Shown here: positions 28,680 to 38,693 of the stretch, piece after piece
Numbering within the stretch: the stretch's first letter is position 1
Layout of the letters: each line of letters opens with the position of its first letter
Source: Fimbriimonadaceae bacterium
Lineage (GTDB): Bacteria > Armatimonadota > Fimbriimonadia > Fimbriimonadales > Fimbriimonadaceae
Assembly: GCA_025934835.1 (NCBI GenBank)
Contig: JAICWL010000001.1
Coordinates: 1 to 64,000, forward strand
Length of the DNA: 64,000 bases
Direction: 5' to 3'
Made by a program: the position numbers and the translations under genes
Notes under the pieces: generated by a model
What the model saw: only the letters and a program-made list of their open reading frames with translations
What the model was told of the DNA's origin: nothing
Databases searched by the model: none

Positions 28680-29162
28680 TTATGCCCGAAGCGATATGCG
28701 GCTGCGGAAAGCGTGCGTAATCGCCACTGCGAGGGCATCGGCCACGTCGTCCGGCTTGGGGGCCGTCTGCAACCCGAGCAGCTTGCTCACCATGAACTGG
28801 ATCTGTCGTTTGTCGGCGCTGCCATACCCGACCACGCTCTGCTTGACCTCGGGTGGCGAGTATTCGCACCATGGAATTCCCTTCTCACTAGTTGCGAGAA
28901 GGATGACGCCCAGCGCCTTGGCTACGTCGAGACCGTTCGTTTTGTTCACCGTGAACAGCAGCCGCTCGGTCGCGATCGCATCCGGCTGGTGGGCTTCGAT
29001 GATCTTCAGAATCTCTTCGTGGGCAATCCGCACGCGGTCCGGAAGGGCGATTTTGGGGGTCTGAATAAGACCGTAGCTCATAGCCGAAAGCTTCGATCCC
29101 TCACGCGACACGACTCCGTAACCTATCCGTTCGAGGCCAGGGTCGATTCCCAAGATGATCAT
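28680..29162 (-). CDS. ruvC: Crossover junction endodeoxyribonuclease RuvC
   Basis: MIILGIDPGLERIGYGVV, ATERLLFTVNKTNGLDVAKALGVILL, VKQSVVGYGSADKRQIQFMV, DVADALAVAITHA. Confidence 0.95.
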   Translation of the reverse strand: MIILGIDPGLERIGYGVVSREGSKLSAMSYGLIQTPKIALPDRVRIAHEEILKIIEAHQPDAIATERLLFTVNKTNGLDVAKALGVILLATSEKGIPWCEYSPPEVKQSVVGYGSADKRQIQFMVSKLLGLQTAPKPDDVADALAVAITHAFRSRISLRA

Positions 29163-29283
29163 AGCGTGCTGCCGTCGGTCGCCAAGAAGATAGACGTTTT
29201 GAGGACCTTATTTCCATCGCGGTAGCGATATGGGCCAAGATGCCGCAATCATGACCATCGCCGATAGGAAATCAATAATATTA

Positions 29284-29311
29284 TTGAGAAATCCTGAATC
29301 TGTAATACAAT
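29284..29311 (+). promoter_or_regulatory. Candidate sigma70-type promoter
   Basis: TTGAGA (29284-29289), 16-nt spacer, TACAAT (29306-29311). Confidence 0.6.
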
Positions 29312-29318
29312 CGGAATA

Positions 29319-29420
29319 GGGGCACGCCCAAGTGGCGCTCAGGGAGAGCGAAACGAGCCAAGGAGCTGAAGCCTGACCCCGGTGGGGGTCTCCGTTCTCG
29401 AGCGAAAGCAAGCGTGCCTT
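29319..29420 (+). ncRNA. Candidate novel ~100-nt structured RNA
   Basis: Closing helix GGGGCACGC/GCGTGCCTT (29319-27/29412-20), hairpin CGCTC-AGGGA-GAGCG, hairpin GACCCC-GGTG-GGGGTC, long-range CGAG/CTCG (29354-57/29397-400), GC-GAAA-GC; begins 7 nt after the -10. Confidence 0.45.
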
Positions 29421-29425
29421 CCCAT

Positions 29426-31225
29426 TTAAGTTCGCTTGAACAGTCGCAGCAACCCTTCCCGCGATAGCGTCACGGTGATCGGCCTGCCGTGCGGGCAGAG
29501 GTACGGATTTTCGGTAAGAGCCAGGTCGGAAACAAGCCGTTCCATTTCGGCCATGCTCAGGCGGTCGCCGGCTTTCACCGCCATCTTGCAAGAGCTCATA
29601 ATCCAAATTTGCTCGCGGGTAGGCGCCAATTTGCGAACGACGCTCGATTCCACAAGCTCGTCCACCAAGTCGCGCAGTAGCTTCAGCGGATCCTTTCCTC
29701 GGATCGCTGCCGGCACGGCCCGCACGACGTAGCTCTCGCCCCCGAACGGCTCCAAGTCGAATCCCACTTCGCGCACTTCGTCGATCCTCTCACGAACCAG
29801 CACGGCCGAACGGCGGTCCAGATGCAGCGTCTGGGGCACCAGCAGCGGCTGCGTCTCGATGGCCACCTTGCCCTTGACGCCGCACAGGTACTCGTAGAGG
29901 ATGCGCTCGTGGGCCACGTGCTGGTCGATGAGCACAAGCCCATGCCCGGTCTCTGCGACGATGAACGTTTCCATCGCCTGGCCGATGATTCTGAGATCGT
30001 CCAGCAATGCCGCAAACGGAAGATTCCCCGTTGCGCTGGGAAGCTCGGTCGGCGTCGGATCCCACGGAGGCTGATCCTCGGTCATGGCGGGCGCCGTCCA
30101 GCCGTAGCTGGACGGCCGCGCACCCTCCAAGCCGAACGAGCCTTGGGGAACGGTCGGCCGAGCAGCGGCGAGGGCTTCGTTCGCAGTGGCGATCGCCGCA
30201 GCGGAAGGAATCATGCCGTGCTCCATCAGAGCCGACTTCATGGCCAACCGTATGGCGTCGAACGCCTGTCCCTCTTGCTGGAACTTCACTTCGCTCTTCG
30301 TCGGCGAAACGTTGACGTCGACCCGCGAAGGGTCGATCTCGATCATCAGCGCGAGCAGGGGAAAGCGCTTCTCGGGCGTGATGTCCCGAAAGGCTTGATC
30401 CAAAGCTGCCGTCAGAGTGCGCGTCCGGACCGGGCGACCGTTCACATAGACGAACTGGTAGGCCCGGGTTGGCTTGGTAATGTGCGGCGGGCTCACGTAG
30501 CCGGACAATCTGATCCCGCCGAGCTCCATATTCACCCGCGCGAGAGAGCGAGCGAGGTCCCTGCCCCAAACGTCCGATATCGCATTCAGCAAGTCGCCGG
30601 ACCCGGACGTGCGAAGTGCGGCCTGGCCGTTGTGCAGCATCGAAAATGCCACGTGCGGGTATGCGATCGCGTACTTCGACACGTGCTCCATCGCCTGACC
30701 AAGCTCAGTCGTGTCGGATTTGAGGAATTTGAGCCTCGCTGGGGTGTTGTGGAACAGATCTTCGACACGGATTTCGGTGCCTTTTGGCCCCGCTGTCCCC
30801 GGGCCGGTGTCGATTACCGAGCCATCGACGCAAAGGCAGGTTCTCAGACCGTCCTCCGTGGCAGTGGCGAGCGTCAGGCGCGACACCGAGGCGATCGACG
30901 GCAGGGCCTCACCACGAAATCCCAAGGTTCTCACGGCCTGAAGGTCCTCGGCGGCGCGGATCTTGGAAGTCGCATGCCTCTGGAGCGCGGCGCGCGCGTC
31001 CGCTTCGCTCATTCCGATCCCGTCGTCCGAAACGCGGATCAGGCTCCGGCCGCTGTCTTCGAGCTCGATCTCCACTCGCGTCGCCTGAGCGTCGATGGCG
31101 TTCTCGACGAGTTCCTTGACCACCGAGGCTGGGCGCTCCACCACCTCGCCTGCCGCGATCTGGTTGACGGTGTGGGTATCGAGCAGGAGGACGCGTTGGA
31201 TCATGGGTCGCCCGGAGCCGGCCAT
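29426..31225 (-). CDS. mutL: DNA mismatch repair protein MutL
   Basis: NQIAAGEVVERPASVVKELVENAIDA, ISDDGIGM-like VSDDGIGMSEAD, LGFRGEALPSIASVS, FVNGRPV-like; C-terminal MutL dimerization CPHGRPI. Confidence 0.96.
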   Translation of the reverse strand: MAGSGRPMIQRVLLLDTHTVNQIAAGEVVERPASVVKELVENAIDAQATRVEIELEDSGRSLIRVSDDGIGMSEADARAALQRHATSKIRAAEDLQAVRTLGFRGEALPSIASVSRLTLATATEDGLRTCLCVDGSVIDTGPGTAGPKGTEIRVEDLFHNTPARLKFLKSDTTELGQAMEHVSKYAIAYPHVAFSMLHNGQAALRTSGSGDLLNAISDVWGRDLARSLARVNMELGGIRLSGYVSPPHITKPTRAYQFVYVNGRPVRTRTLTAALDQAFRDITPEKRFPLLALMIEIDPSRVDVNVSPTKSEVKFQQEGQAFDAIRLAMKSALMEHGMIPSAAAIATANEALAAARPTVPQGSFGLEGARPSSYGWTAPAMTEDQPPWDPTPTELPSATGNLPFAALLDDLRIIGQAMETFIVAETGHGLVLIDQHVAHERILYEYLCGVKGKVAIETQPLLVPQTLHLDRRSAVLVRERIDEVREVGFDLEPFGGESYVVRAVPAAIRGKDPLKLLRDLVDELVESSVVRKLAPTREQIWIMSSCKMAVKAGDRLSMAEMERLVSDLALTENPYLCPHGRPITVTLSREGLLRLFKRT

Positions 31226-31257
31226 CTTATTGTGGACGACTTCGGGCGTGCGTCAGG

Positions 31258-32658
31258 TTAGTGCCCCCCGCCTCCGGTGTCGATTCTCAGATCCGTCGCA
31301 GCGAGGGTGCGCGCGCTGGAATCGAACGTGCCTTCGGCTCGGACCGTGGCGCCGGCGGTGAGGGCCGCGAAGAACGTATCCTGCGTGGAGTCGGCGTCTC
31401 CCACGCGGTAGTGCGTGCCCGTCTGTGTCGTGACCTGAATGGGGTCGAGCCCTTGGAACAGGAAGCCTTCCCACTCCGTCGGCGCGATGGCGAGCGTGTG
31501 AGCTGAGGCGTCGAAACTCGAAACCCCGCCCCGGATCTCTACTCCGTCGTTGTCGTCTCCTTCGGTTTCGATGTGGATCCGCTGAGCGGCTATCGTGTTC
31601 GAAGCTGCGTCGTACAGACCTTCGACCTCGACACTCTGCGGCGTTTCCGAACCCAGGAGCGCGAAGAAGTCGGTAGCCGAGAGCACTATTCCGTGGTGAC
31701 TGAGGAACACCGTGTTCGAGCTGGTGGTTACGTGCGCGGTCGCCTCGTCGGGCACGAAGCCTCTCGCCTGATCGACCGATACATCGAACGTCCCCGCGCC
31801 GGAGTTGGCGTTCGAGGCGGTTCCAAGCACGTCCTGCTCCTGATCCTCGTCCGCGTCGTCGATGCGCACCTTAAACGCTTGGAGCACCTGTGTGGCCGGG
31901 TCGACGACTCCCTCGACCTCCACGCGCTGATTGTTCGAAAGGACCGGGTTCCCGCCGTTTCCATCGATGATCACCGTCGTTGAATCTACGGCTACCGAAA
32001 CCTGTCCGGACCCGAACTTGAGCGTGAATGTCTGATCCGGCGCGACGCCTGCCAGGGTCGAAATCGTGCCGTGGTACTCGCCGCGATGGTGCCGATGGAG
32101 GTCGTGGAGCGAAGGATGGTCATCCCGCTTCGTGAGACCTGACTGTGGAACGGTTACGATGCCGTTTGCCACGGTCCATTGCGAAAGATCGAAATCCAAA
32201 ACCATCGCCTGCTTGCCGGGGGAGAACCGCTGCCCGGTTATCGGGATGTCGAAGGTCTTCGAGGTTGGGCCGGACGAATCGAATACGTCGTTCTGGCCGG
32301 TGGTCGCGCCCGTGGGAAACAGCACGACGTCTTTATCGAGCGTCACCTGCACCGACGTGAAAACTTGAGTAGGAATGGCCCTGCCCGTGAGGAAGAGGAA
32401 AAGCGGCCCGCCCGAGTCATGGAGCGAAAGCAAGTCCACGGGCACGCCGGCCGGATCGTCGAAGACGGTCACCTGGCCGAATTGGCCGGTGAGCGAAACA
32501 TGCTCGACCTTGACCCACACATGGTCGAAGCCGGTATTGAGATCGTCGGTGATGTACAGCCCCAAGTCGGCGCCCCCGCCCCCTGTCGAGCCGCCGCCAC
32601 CGCAGCCGAGCATAGCCAAACTCAATCCTATGCAAATCGGAATCGTCTTCAATTTCAT
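31258..32658 (-). CDS. DUF4382/DUF5666-like lipoprotein
   Basis: Lipobox MLGCGGGGS; GLYITDDLNTGFDHVWVKVEHVSLTGQFGQVTVFDDPAGVPVDLLSL (DUF4382-like), repeated OB-like VEVEGVVD..TQVLQAFKVRID (DUF5666-like). Confidence 0.75.
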   Translation of the reverse strand: MKLKTIPICIGLSLAMLGCGGGGSTGGGGADLGLYITDDLNTGFDHVWVKVEHVSLTGQFGQVTVFDDPAGVPVDLLSLHDSGGPLFLFLTGRAIPTQVFTSVQVTLDKDVVLFPTGATTGQNDVFDSSGPTSKTFDIPITGQRFSPGKQAMVLDFDLSQWTVANGIVTVPQSGLTKRDDHPSLHDLHRHHRGEYHGTISTLAGVAPDQTFTLKFGSGQVSVAVDSTTVIIDGNGGNPVLSNNQRVEVEGVVDPATQVLQAFKVRIDDADEDQEQDVLGTASNANSGAGTFDVSVDQARGFVPDEATAHVTTSSNTVFLSHHGIVLSATDFFALLGSETPQSVEVEGLYDAASNTIAAQRIHIETEGDDNDGVEIRGGVSSFDASAHTLAIAPTEWEGFLFQGLDPIQVTTQTGTHYRVGDADSTQDTFFAALTAGATVRAEGTFDSSARTLAATDLRIDTGGGGH

Positions 32659-32875
32659 CGATTTTCTAACCTCTCCGGTGAAGCGCCGCCCGATGGTGGA
32701 ACGCCGAGCCGATGCAGACAGCCAATGAACTAGGAACCGGGATGAATACCGGGCGGACGAATCTATTCTATCAGGCCGTGTACTCCATGCTTGTAAGGAA
32801 GCGCTATCGAATTCAGTTGGGACCGAGCGTGCGCCTTGCGGGTTGCACATGCGCTGATGCGCGTAGAATCACGAT

Positions 32876-33328
32876 ATGGCTCGCCGTGAAATAAAGGATT
32901 GGTTCTGGCAGGTGGGGACCGAGATGCAACGCCTCACCGAAGAGCTGTCGGTCGGGCGGCCCCAAGTCGCCCGGGCGAAGTTCTGGGAGCCGCGTATCGA
33001 CTTATGCGAGGATGAGCAACGGTTCTTCCTTAAAGCGGAAATCGCGGGAGTTCGAGCCGAGGACATTCATCTTCTCTACCTACCGGAACACCATTCACTA
33101 TTGATCCGCGGCGTACGAATCGAGGAGGACCCGACCGACGGCTGCCGCACGGGAATCTATCAGCTCGAGATCTATTACGGAGAGTTCCAGCGAGAAGTCG
33201 TGCTTCCGGATATACCTATCAGGGCAGACGGAATCAGAGCCCAGTTCCGCAACGGACTACTGCTCGTGGTGATCCCCAAGAGAGAAAGCGCTGTCTTAAA
33301 GGCATCGTCGAGAACGACCAACACCTAA
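32876..33328 (+). CDS. Hsp20/alpha-crystallin family small heat shock protein
   Basis: PRIDLCEDEQRFFLKAEIAGVRAEDIHLLYLPEHHSLLIRGVR...FQREVVLPDIPIRADGIRAQFRNGLLLVVIPK. Confidence 0.9.
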   Translation: MARREIKDWFWQVGTEMQRLTEELSVGRPQVARAKFWEPRIDLCEDEQRFFLKAEIAGVRAEDIHLLYLPEHHSLLIRGVRIEEDPTDGCRTGIYQLEIYYGEFQREVVLPDIPIRADGIRAQFRNGLLLVVIPKRESAVLKASSRTTNT

Positions 33329-35793
33329 TGGCAGAAGTCAAATTGCCCATCCAGGAGGACGAGAGTCCGTCCGAGGAGATCGCGGAGCCAAAGCTCGACG
33401 AGCTCCAGCAGGACGAACCGCGGCCCGACATCCCTGCGGTTCTGAACATTTTGCCGCTGAGAGACAGCGTTGTGTATCCAATGCTGATCGCGCCGCTGAG
33501 CGTGGCGAGAGAGTCTGGCGTCCAGCTTATCGACGACAGCATCGTCGGCAACAACCGAGTCATCGGGGTGATCGCCCAGCGCGACCCTTCAACAGAGACT
33601 CCTCACTTTGATGACGTCTTCGACTACGGATGCGCCGTGATCATTCGAACGCTGGTCAAGATGCCCGATGCCGTGAGGCTGATCGTTCAAGGCGTGGCGC
33701 GGTTCAAGATCATCGAGCGAGTACAGGAGGAGCCATATCTACGGGCCCGCATCGAGGTGATCGAAGAGCAGCTCCCCTCGCCCGAGCAAGCAGAAGAGGT
33801 GGAAGCGCTCCGGCGGTCGGTCGCCGCGCTTTTCGACAGCGCGATACGGCTGTCGCCGCAACTGCCGGATGAGCTCCGAACCCTTACCCAGGCAGTTCAG
33901 GAGGTCAACGTTATGGCGGACCTCGTGGCCGCGCATATGAACCTGAATGTCGAGGACAAGCAGAAGGTGCTTGCTACGGTGGACGTCGTGGCGAGGCTGA
34001 AGCTGCTGCTCGAGCTGCTGAGCCGCGAGGTACGTGTCCTCGAGCTGACGACCAAGGTCCAAAACGAGGTCAACACGGAGCTCACGAAGACCCAGCGGGA
34101 ATACTATCTGCGCGAACAGCTCAAGGCGATCCAGCGTGAACTCGGCGAAAGCGACGAGCGAGGCGAGGAGCTGGAAGAGCTGCGCGCCCGCATCGACCAG
34201 GCCGGCCTCTCGGAAGTGGCGCTGAAGGAAGTCAACCGGGAGTTCGAAAGGCTGCGACGGATGAATCCGGGCGCCCCCGAGTACACGGTCGCCCGCACAT
34301 ACATCGACTGGATCGTGTCCTTGCCATGGAGCAAGTCGACCGTCGACAACCTAGACCTTCGCAATGTCAAGCGGGTGCTCGACGACGAGCACTATGGGCT
34401 CGAGCAGATTAAAGATCGAATCATCGAGTTTCTGGCCGTGCGAAAAGTGAAAACGACCGGCAAGATCCGTCAGCCGATTCTGTGCTTCGTGGGACCTCCC
34501 GGCGTCGGCAAGACTTCTCTGGGGCACTCGATCGCGGATGCGATGAATCGCAAATACGGCCGGCTTTCACTCGGCGGCATGCGCGACGAGGCCGAGATTC
34601 GGGGCCATCGGAGAACGTATATCGGCGCGATGCCGGGCCAGATCATTCAGAGCATCCGCCGTGTCGACTCGAACAACCCGGTGCTCGTGCTCGATGAGAT
34701 CGACAAGCTGGGCCAGGATTTTCGCGGCGATCCCTCTTCCGCCCTGCTTGAAGTGCTCGATCCCGAGCAAAACAGCTCCTTTAGAGACCACTACCTAGAC
34801 GTTCCATTCGATCTGTCGAACGTGTTCTTCATCACCACGGCCAATCGACTCGACACCATTCCCGCGCCGCTGCGCGACCGGATGGAGGTCATCGAACTGG
34901 GTGGGTACACCGAAGAGGAGAAAGATCAAATCGCCATTCGGCACCTGATCCCCAAACAAATCGAAGAGCACGGCCTTACCAAAAAGCAGATCAGATTCCG
35001 CAACGAGGCGATCATTCGGCTGATCCGGCACTACACTCGCGAAGCCGGGGTTCGCAACCTCGAGCGCGAGATCGGGGCGGTCGTGCGCCGTGCCACTCGA
35101 ATGTTCGCTGAAGGGCGCACGGACAGAGTCGTCGTAAACAACAAGTTCATCGAGAGCGCGCTTGGTGCGCCAAGGTTCATATCGGACGAGGTGAGCGAGC
35201 GCGATCTGCCCCCGGGAACGGCCGTGGGGCTCGCATGGACGCCTGTGGGCGGCGACGTGCTGTTTATCGAGACAGCACGCATGCCCGGCCAAAAGGGGCT
35301 CATCGTTACCGGGCAGCTTGGAGACGTGATGAAGGAGTCGGTCACCGCCGCACTTAGCTTCATTCGCAGCCATGCCGCGCAGCTCAAAATCGACCCGAAA
35401 TTTTTCGAGACCACGGAACTGCACGTGCACGTGCCCGCGGGCGCGGTGCCCAAAGACGGCCCCTCGGCCGGAGTTACGATGCTCACGGCACTCGCCTCGC
35501 TGCTCACGGGCCGCCGGGTCAAACGGCGCTTGGCTATGACAGGAGAAATCACGCTGGGCGGCCAGGTGCTGCCCGTCGGCGGCATCAAGGAGAAGGTCCT
35601 CGCTGCCTACCGCGCGGGCGTCGAAACGTTGATCCTGCCCGAACTCAACGAGAAGGATTATCTCGAAGACGTTCCGGAGGAGATTCGGGCCAAGCTGAAA
35701 GCGCATTTCGTGAAGCATGCAGACCAAGTCCTGCGGGTAGCGCTCGAAAAGGCACGCCAAAAGCCGGCCTCCGAACCGCTTGCTGCAGGCTAG
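33328..35793 (+). CDS. lon: ATP-dependent protease La
   Basis: N-terminal LON domain; [55 protein letters not shown]; catalytic [14 protein letters not shown] and K in [13 protein letters not shown]. Confidence 0.97.
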   Translation: MAEVKLPIQEDESPSEEIAEPKLDELQQDEPRPDIPAVLNILPLRDSVVYPMLIAPLSVARESGVQLIDDSIVGNNRVIGVIAQRDPSTETPHFDDVFDYGCAVIIRTLVKMPDAVRLIVQGVARFKIIERVQEEPYLRARIEVIEEQLPSPEQAEEVEALRRSVAALFDSAIRLSPQLPDELRTLTQAVQEVNVMADLVAAHMNLNVEDKQKVLATVDVVARLKLLLELLSREVRVLELTTKVQNEVNTELTKTQREYYLREQLKAIQRELGESDERGEELEELRARIDQAGLSEVALKEVNREFERLRRMNPGAPEYTVARTYIDWIVSLPWSKSTVDNLDLRNVKRVLDDEHYGLEQIKDRIIEFLAVRKVKTTGKIRQPILCFVGPPGVGKTSLGHSIADAMNRKYGRLSLGGMRDEAEIRGHRRTYIGAMPGQIIQSIRRVDSNNPVLVLDEIDKLGQDFRGDPSSALLEVLDPEQNSSFRDHYLDVPFDLSNVFFITTANRLDTIPAPLRDRMEVIELGGYTEEEKDQIAIRHLIPKQIEEHGLTKKQIRFRNEAIIRLIRHYTREAGVRNLEREIGAVVRRATRMFAEGRTDRVVVNNKFIESALGAPRFISDEVSERDLPPGTAVGLAWTPVGGDVLFIETARMPGQKGLIVTGQLGDVMKESVTAALSFIRSHAAQLKIDPKFFETTELHVHVPAGAVPKDGPSAGVTMLTALASLLTGRRVKRRLAMTGEITLGGQVLPVGGIKEKVLAAYRAGVETLILPELNEKDYLEDVPEEIRAKLKAHFVKHADQVLRVALEKARQKPASEPLAAG

Positions 35794-35902
35794 TCGCGGC
35801 ATCGAGATCATTTGGCCGCAGCTTCGCCGACCATTCGGGCCCCAAACATACATAAAGAACCCGGATAAGACCCGCTTGCCCGGTTGACGCTGGCCAAGTC
35901 GC

Positions 35903-35934
35903 CCAGCGCCATGTATGTCCAGCGCCATGTATGT
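35903..35934. repeat. Perfect two-copy tandem repeat, 16-bp unit CCAGCGCCATGTATGT
   Basis: Directly visible; an inverted ACATACAT occurs upstream at 35846-35853. Confidence 0.9.
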
Positions 35935-36371
35935 ATAGTTCACTGTTTCACCCAGCGGGTGTGGCGCCTGCTTGACGAACCCCATAGGTCCCGCCGGGTC
36001 GTGCTGCCGACACCGAATTCCCGAGTGCTTACGACCCGGCCGATAGGGTCAGCCACCGAATCCCAGGTGATATTCAAGCCGTTCCCGTGCGAGCAGAAAA
36101 TCCGTAGCTCGAGTCACGCCGGCCCAGGAGAGCTTGACTATGGCACTCTGTAAGCTGCCCAGGAGACCAACAGGAGGAGGCGAACTTTCCTGTACCAACG
36201 CGAGCGCTGTCAACGCGCAGATCGCCATACAAAGCAAGACCTTGAAACGGCCAACCGAGCCGAGAATCTCGCAAACACGTCACCACGATAGTCGTGCTTC
36301 TGCGCTACTGCAACCGCAGGATAGGGGTATTCCCCGCTTACCCGCAGCTCTGACCGCAGGGATAAATCAAG

Positions 36372-37220
36372 TCACTTCGGCGGAAGCTTGATCGTGATCG
36401 ACGTGGCGGTGCAGGCGTCCACGGGCGTGCCCACGAAGGCCAAGATGTTTCTGCCGTGCAACATGCCCCCGAGGCGCGACTGCACTTGGCCGCACACGTC
36501 AGCGAGCTCGGTTACCGCGCCCACTGCGGTGGCCGCTCCACCGCTCGCAAGTGCAGCCACCGAAGCGCCGTTTCGCAGCTCGGCCATAAGGGTAGGCACA
36601 CTGTTCAATTGATTCTTCTGCACACAATTGTTCGCGTCGTTAAGTCCGAGCTCTTCGATCGCCTTTTTCAGCCGCTCTTGGCCATCGGGCGTCAGTGCGC
36701 TTGGTGCGTTCGACGAGAACAGGTCGACTACCTGCTGCAGGGCTTCCTTGCCGCCCGGCTCGCTCATGATCTGCTCGAGCTTGCCCGACTCAGCGATTCT
36801 GCCCGTGTTCGAGCGGTCGAACCTGAAGGTCGTCTCGCCTTTGACGTTCGAGCACAAGCCAACTGTTTGCCCGTCCACGGCTTTCAGCGGGCCGAGTTGG
36901 TAGTCGAGGCGCGCTGGGCTCTGAGTCAGCGAGCCGAGGGTGCCTTCCCTGCGCGACCACGTGACTCGACCCTCGACAGAGGTTCCCTTGGGTACGAGCA
37001 CGTTGCCAGAAGAATCGGTGATGTCTTGCGAGACCATCATCGGGAAAGACGTGCCTACGTCGTCCACGCCTGATTCGAGTTGCTTCAGCAGGATCAGGTG
37101 TACCGGGGTGCCCACGGCCAGCGTGGACTCGACAGGCTTAGGAGGCGCGCTCTTCGTCGGCGCTTGGGCACAGGCCACCGTCAAAGCGGCAAGAAGAACC
37201 GCCTCCACAGGAATCCGCAT
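36372..37220 (-). CDS. Hypothetical exported protein
   Basis: MRIPVEAVLLAALTVACAQAPTKS signal/lipobox-like; LVPKGTSVEGRVTWSRREGTLG region. Confidence 0.65.
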   Translation of the reverse strand: MRIPVEAVLLAALTVACAQAPTKSAPPKPVESTLAVGTPVHLILLKQLESGVDDVGTSFPMMVSQDITDSSGNVLVPKGTSVEGRVTWSRREGTLGSLTQSPARLDYQLGPLKAVDGQTVGLCSNVKGETTFRFDRSNTGRIAESGKLEQIMSEPGGKEALQQVVDLFSSNAPSALTPDGQERLKKAIEELGLNDANNCVQKNQLNSVPTLMAELRNGASVAALASGGAATAVGAVTELADVCGQVQSRLGGMLHGRNILAFVGTPVDACTATSITIKLPPK

Positions 37221-37443
37221 CACAAGCATTGTAGTCGTTAGACGACAACATGCGAGCGAGCCTTCCTGGGTCCCAATGAAAACGCGCCACGAAGATCGGG
37301 TTCCCCCGGCCTCGCGGCGCGCCCTCGTTGTTCGCCGGCGGCAACTCCTCGCGGAGCGCCTTCGCAGCAAACTGCTTCAGTAAGGGCGTCTCTTTGGCCT
37401 TGCGGCCGTAGCGCCATCCTCACTTCGGCTTTAAGCCGCTGGC

Positions 37444-37475
37444 GTGATTCGCTCGCCTTGCGGCTCACGAATCAC
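37444..37475. repeat. Inverted repeat / hairpin in a 570-bp non-coding gap
   Basis: GTGATTCG-CTC-GCC-TTGC-GGC-TCA-CGAATCAC. Confidence 0.7.
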
Positions 37476-37793
37476 TTTCGACGTCTGCGCTTTCACGCGA
37501 CTTCGATTTCCCAACGGCTCAAACCGTCCGGTGCAACCGAAGACACACTTGGCTCTTCGGCGCTACGCTTGCGGGACTCTGGTCCAAGAAATCCTGCAAG
37601 GTCGCGGTCGGTCGGCACGTTCATCACCTTAAACGATTTGCCCGAACTCCTTTCGGATCCGGCGTTCAAAATTCTGCGTGCCTTTCGCATCTTGTCCGGA
37701 GAGATCGGCTCCGGATCGCTGCTTTCGCATCTCCCGGTGGTCCTTGCCACCACCGCAATCTACATGTTCATCATACGCAGGCGGCAAGCAAAT

Positions 37794-38693
37794 TCAAAGC
37801 TTTTTGTGAGTTTGTTTTCCACCGCTTTTCCCTCCTCCGCCTGTGTATAACTCGCCTCCGCCACGACTCTTCGAGTTGCTCTTGGCGCGGGGTTTTCGGG
37901 GGCGGGCGGGGGAAGCCGATTCGGTGGTTTCCAGGCCGACGATCGTGCGAAGCTGGTCGACTTCCTGCTTGCCGAGAAGCCGCGCCTCCCCAGGGCGCAT
38001 CCCCTTGGACCGCAGCGGCCCGATGCGGACGCGCTTGAGCGTCTTCACCGGCAGCCCGACCGCATCGCACATGAGCCGCACCTGCCGATTGCGCCCCTCG
38101 TGAATCGTTATCCGCAAACCGGTCGTGTTCGTCTTCGGCTCGGCATGGATCACCTCGACCCGCGCAGGGGCCGTTCGCCTCCCGTCGATGAACAACCCTT
38201 TTCGCAGCTTTTCCAGCGCTTTGTCGTTCGGGATTCCGATCACGACCGCCTCGTACTCCTTTTCCACGCCGTAGCGCGGGTGGGCGAGCCGCAGAGCCAG
38301 CACTCCGTCGTTCGTGCAAATCAGCAGTCCCTCAGTGTCCTTGTCCAGGCGTCCCACCGGCTTAAGCTGCACGCCCAGGTTCGGCAGGTGCTTGACGATG
38401 GTCGGTCTGCCCTGGGGGTCGGACATCGTGGTCACCACGCCGACCGGCTTGTTCAGAACCACCGTGTAGATCTTGGCGGCTTGAATCGGCTGGCCGTCGA
38501 CCCGCACCTCATCCCCGGGACCCACTTTCACGCCCTGCTGTGTGACGATCTCCCCGTTCAGCTCGACGCGTCCCTGCTCGATGAGGTGCTCCGCCGCCCG
38601 ACGCGAGCACAGCCCGGAGCGAGCGATCCGCACATGCAGGCGCTCCAGATCGACGCTGTCGTCAGGCTCGTGGACGCGGGGCTCTCTTGGCAT
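37794..38693 (-). CDS. RsuA/RluB family pseudouridine synthase with S4 domain
   Basis: VRIARSGLCSRRAAEHLIEQGRVELNG (S4), VGRLDKDTEGLLICTNDG, GRNRQVRLMCDAVG. Confidence 0.94.
   Translation of the reverse strand: MPREPRVHEPDDSVDLERLHVRIARSGLCSRRAAEHLIEQGRVELNGEIVTQQGVKVGPGDEVRVDGQPIQAAKIYTVVLNKPVGVVTTMSDPQGRPTIVKHLPNLGVQLKPVGRLDKDTEGLLICTNDGVLALRLAHPRYGVEKEYEAVVIGIPNDKALEKLRKGLFIDGRRTAPARVEVIHAEPKTNTTGLRITIHEGRNRQVRLMCDAVGLPVKTLKRVRIGPLRSKGMRPGEARLLGKQEVDQLRTIVGLETTESASPARPRKPRAKSNSKSRGGGELYTGGGGKSGGKQTHKKL

Noticed and set aside
29319-29420. Small SRP (4.5S) RNA identity for the structured RNA
   Set aside because: Lacks the conserved GGAAGGAAGCAGC apical region on either strand.
29822-31261. 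479-aa plus-strand ORF
   Set aside because: Antisense to mutL, which has all expected motifs; shadow ORF.
34795-35985. 396-aa minus-strand ORF
   Set aside because: Antisense to lon.
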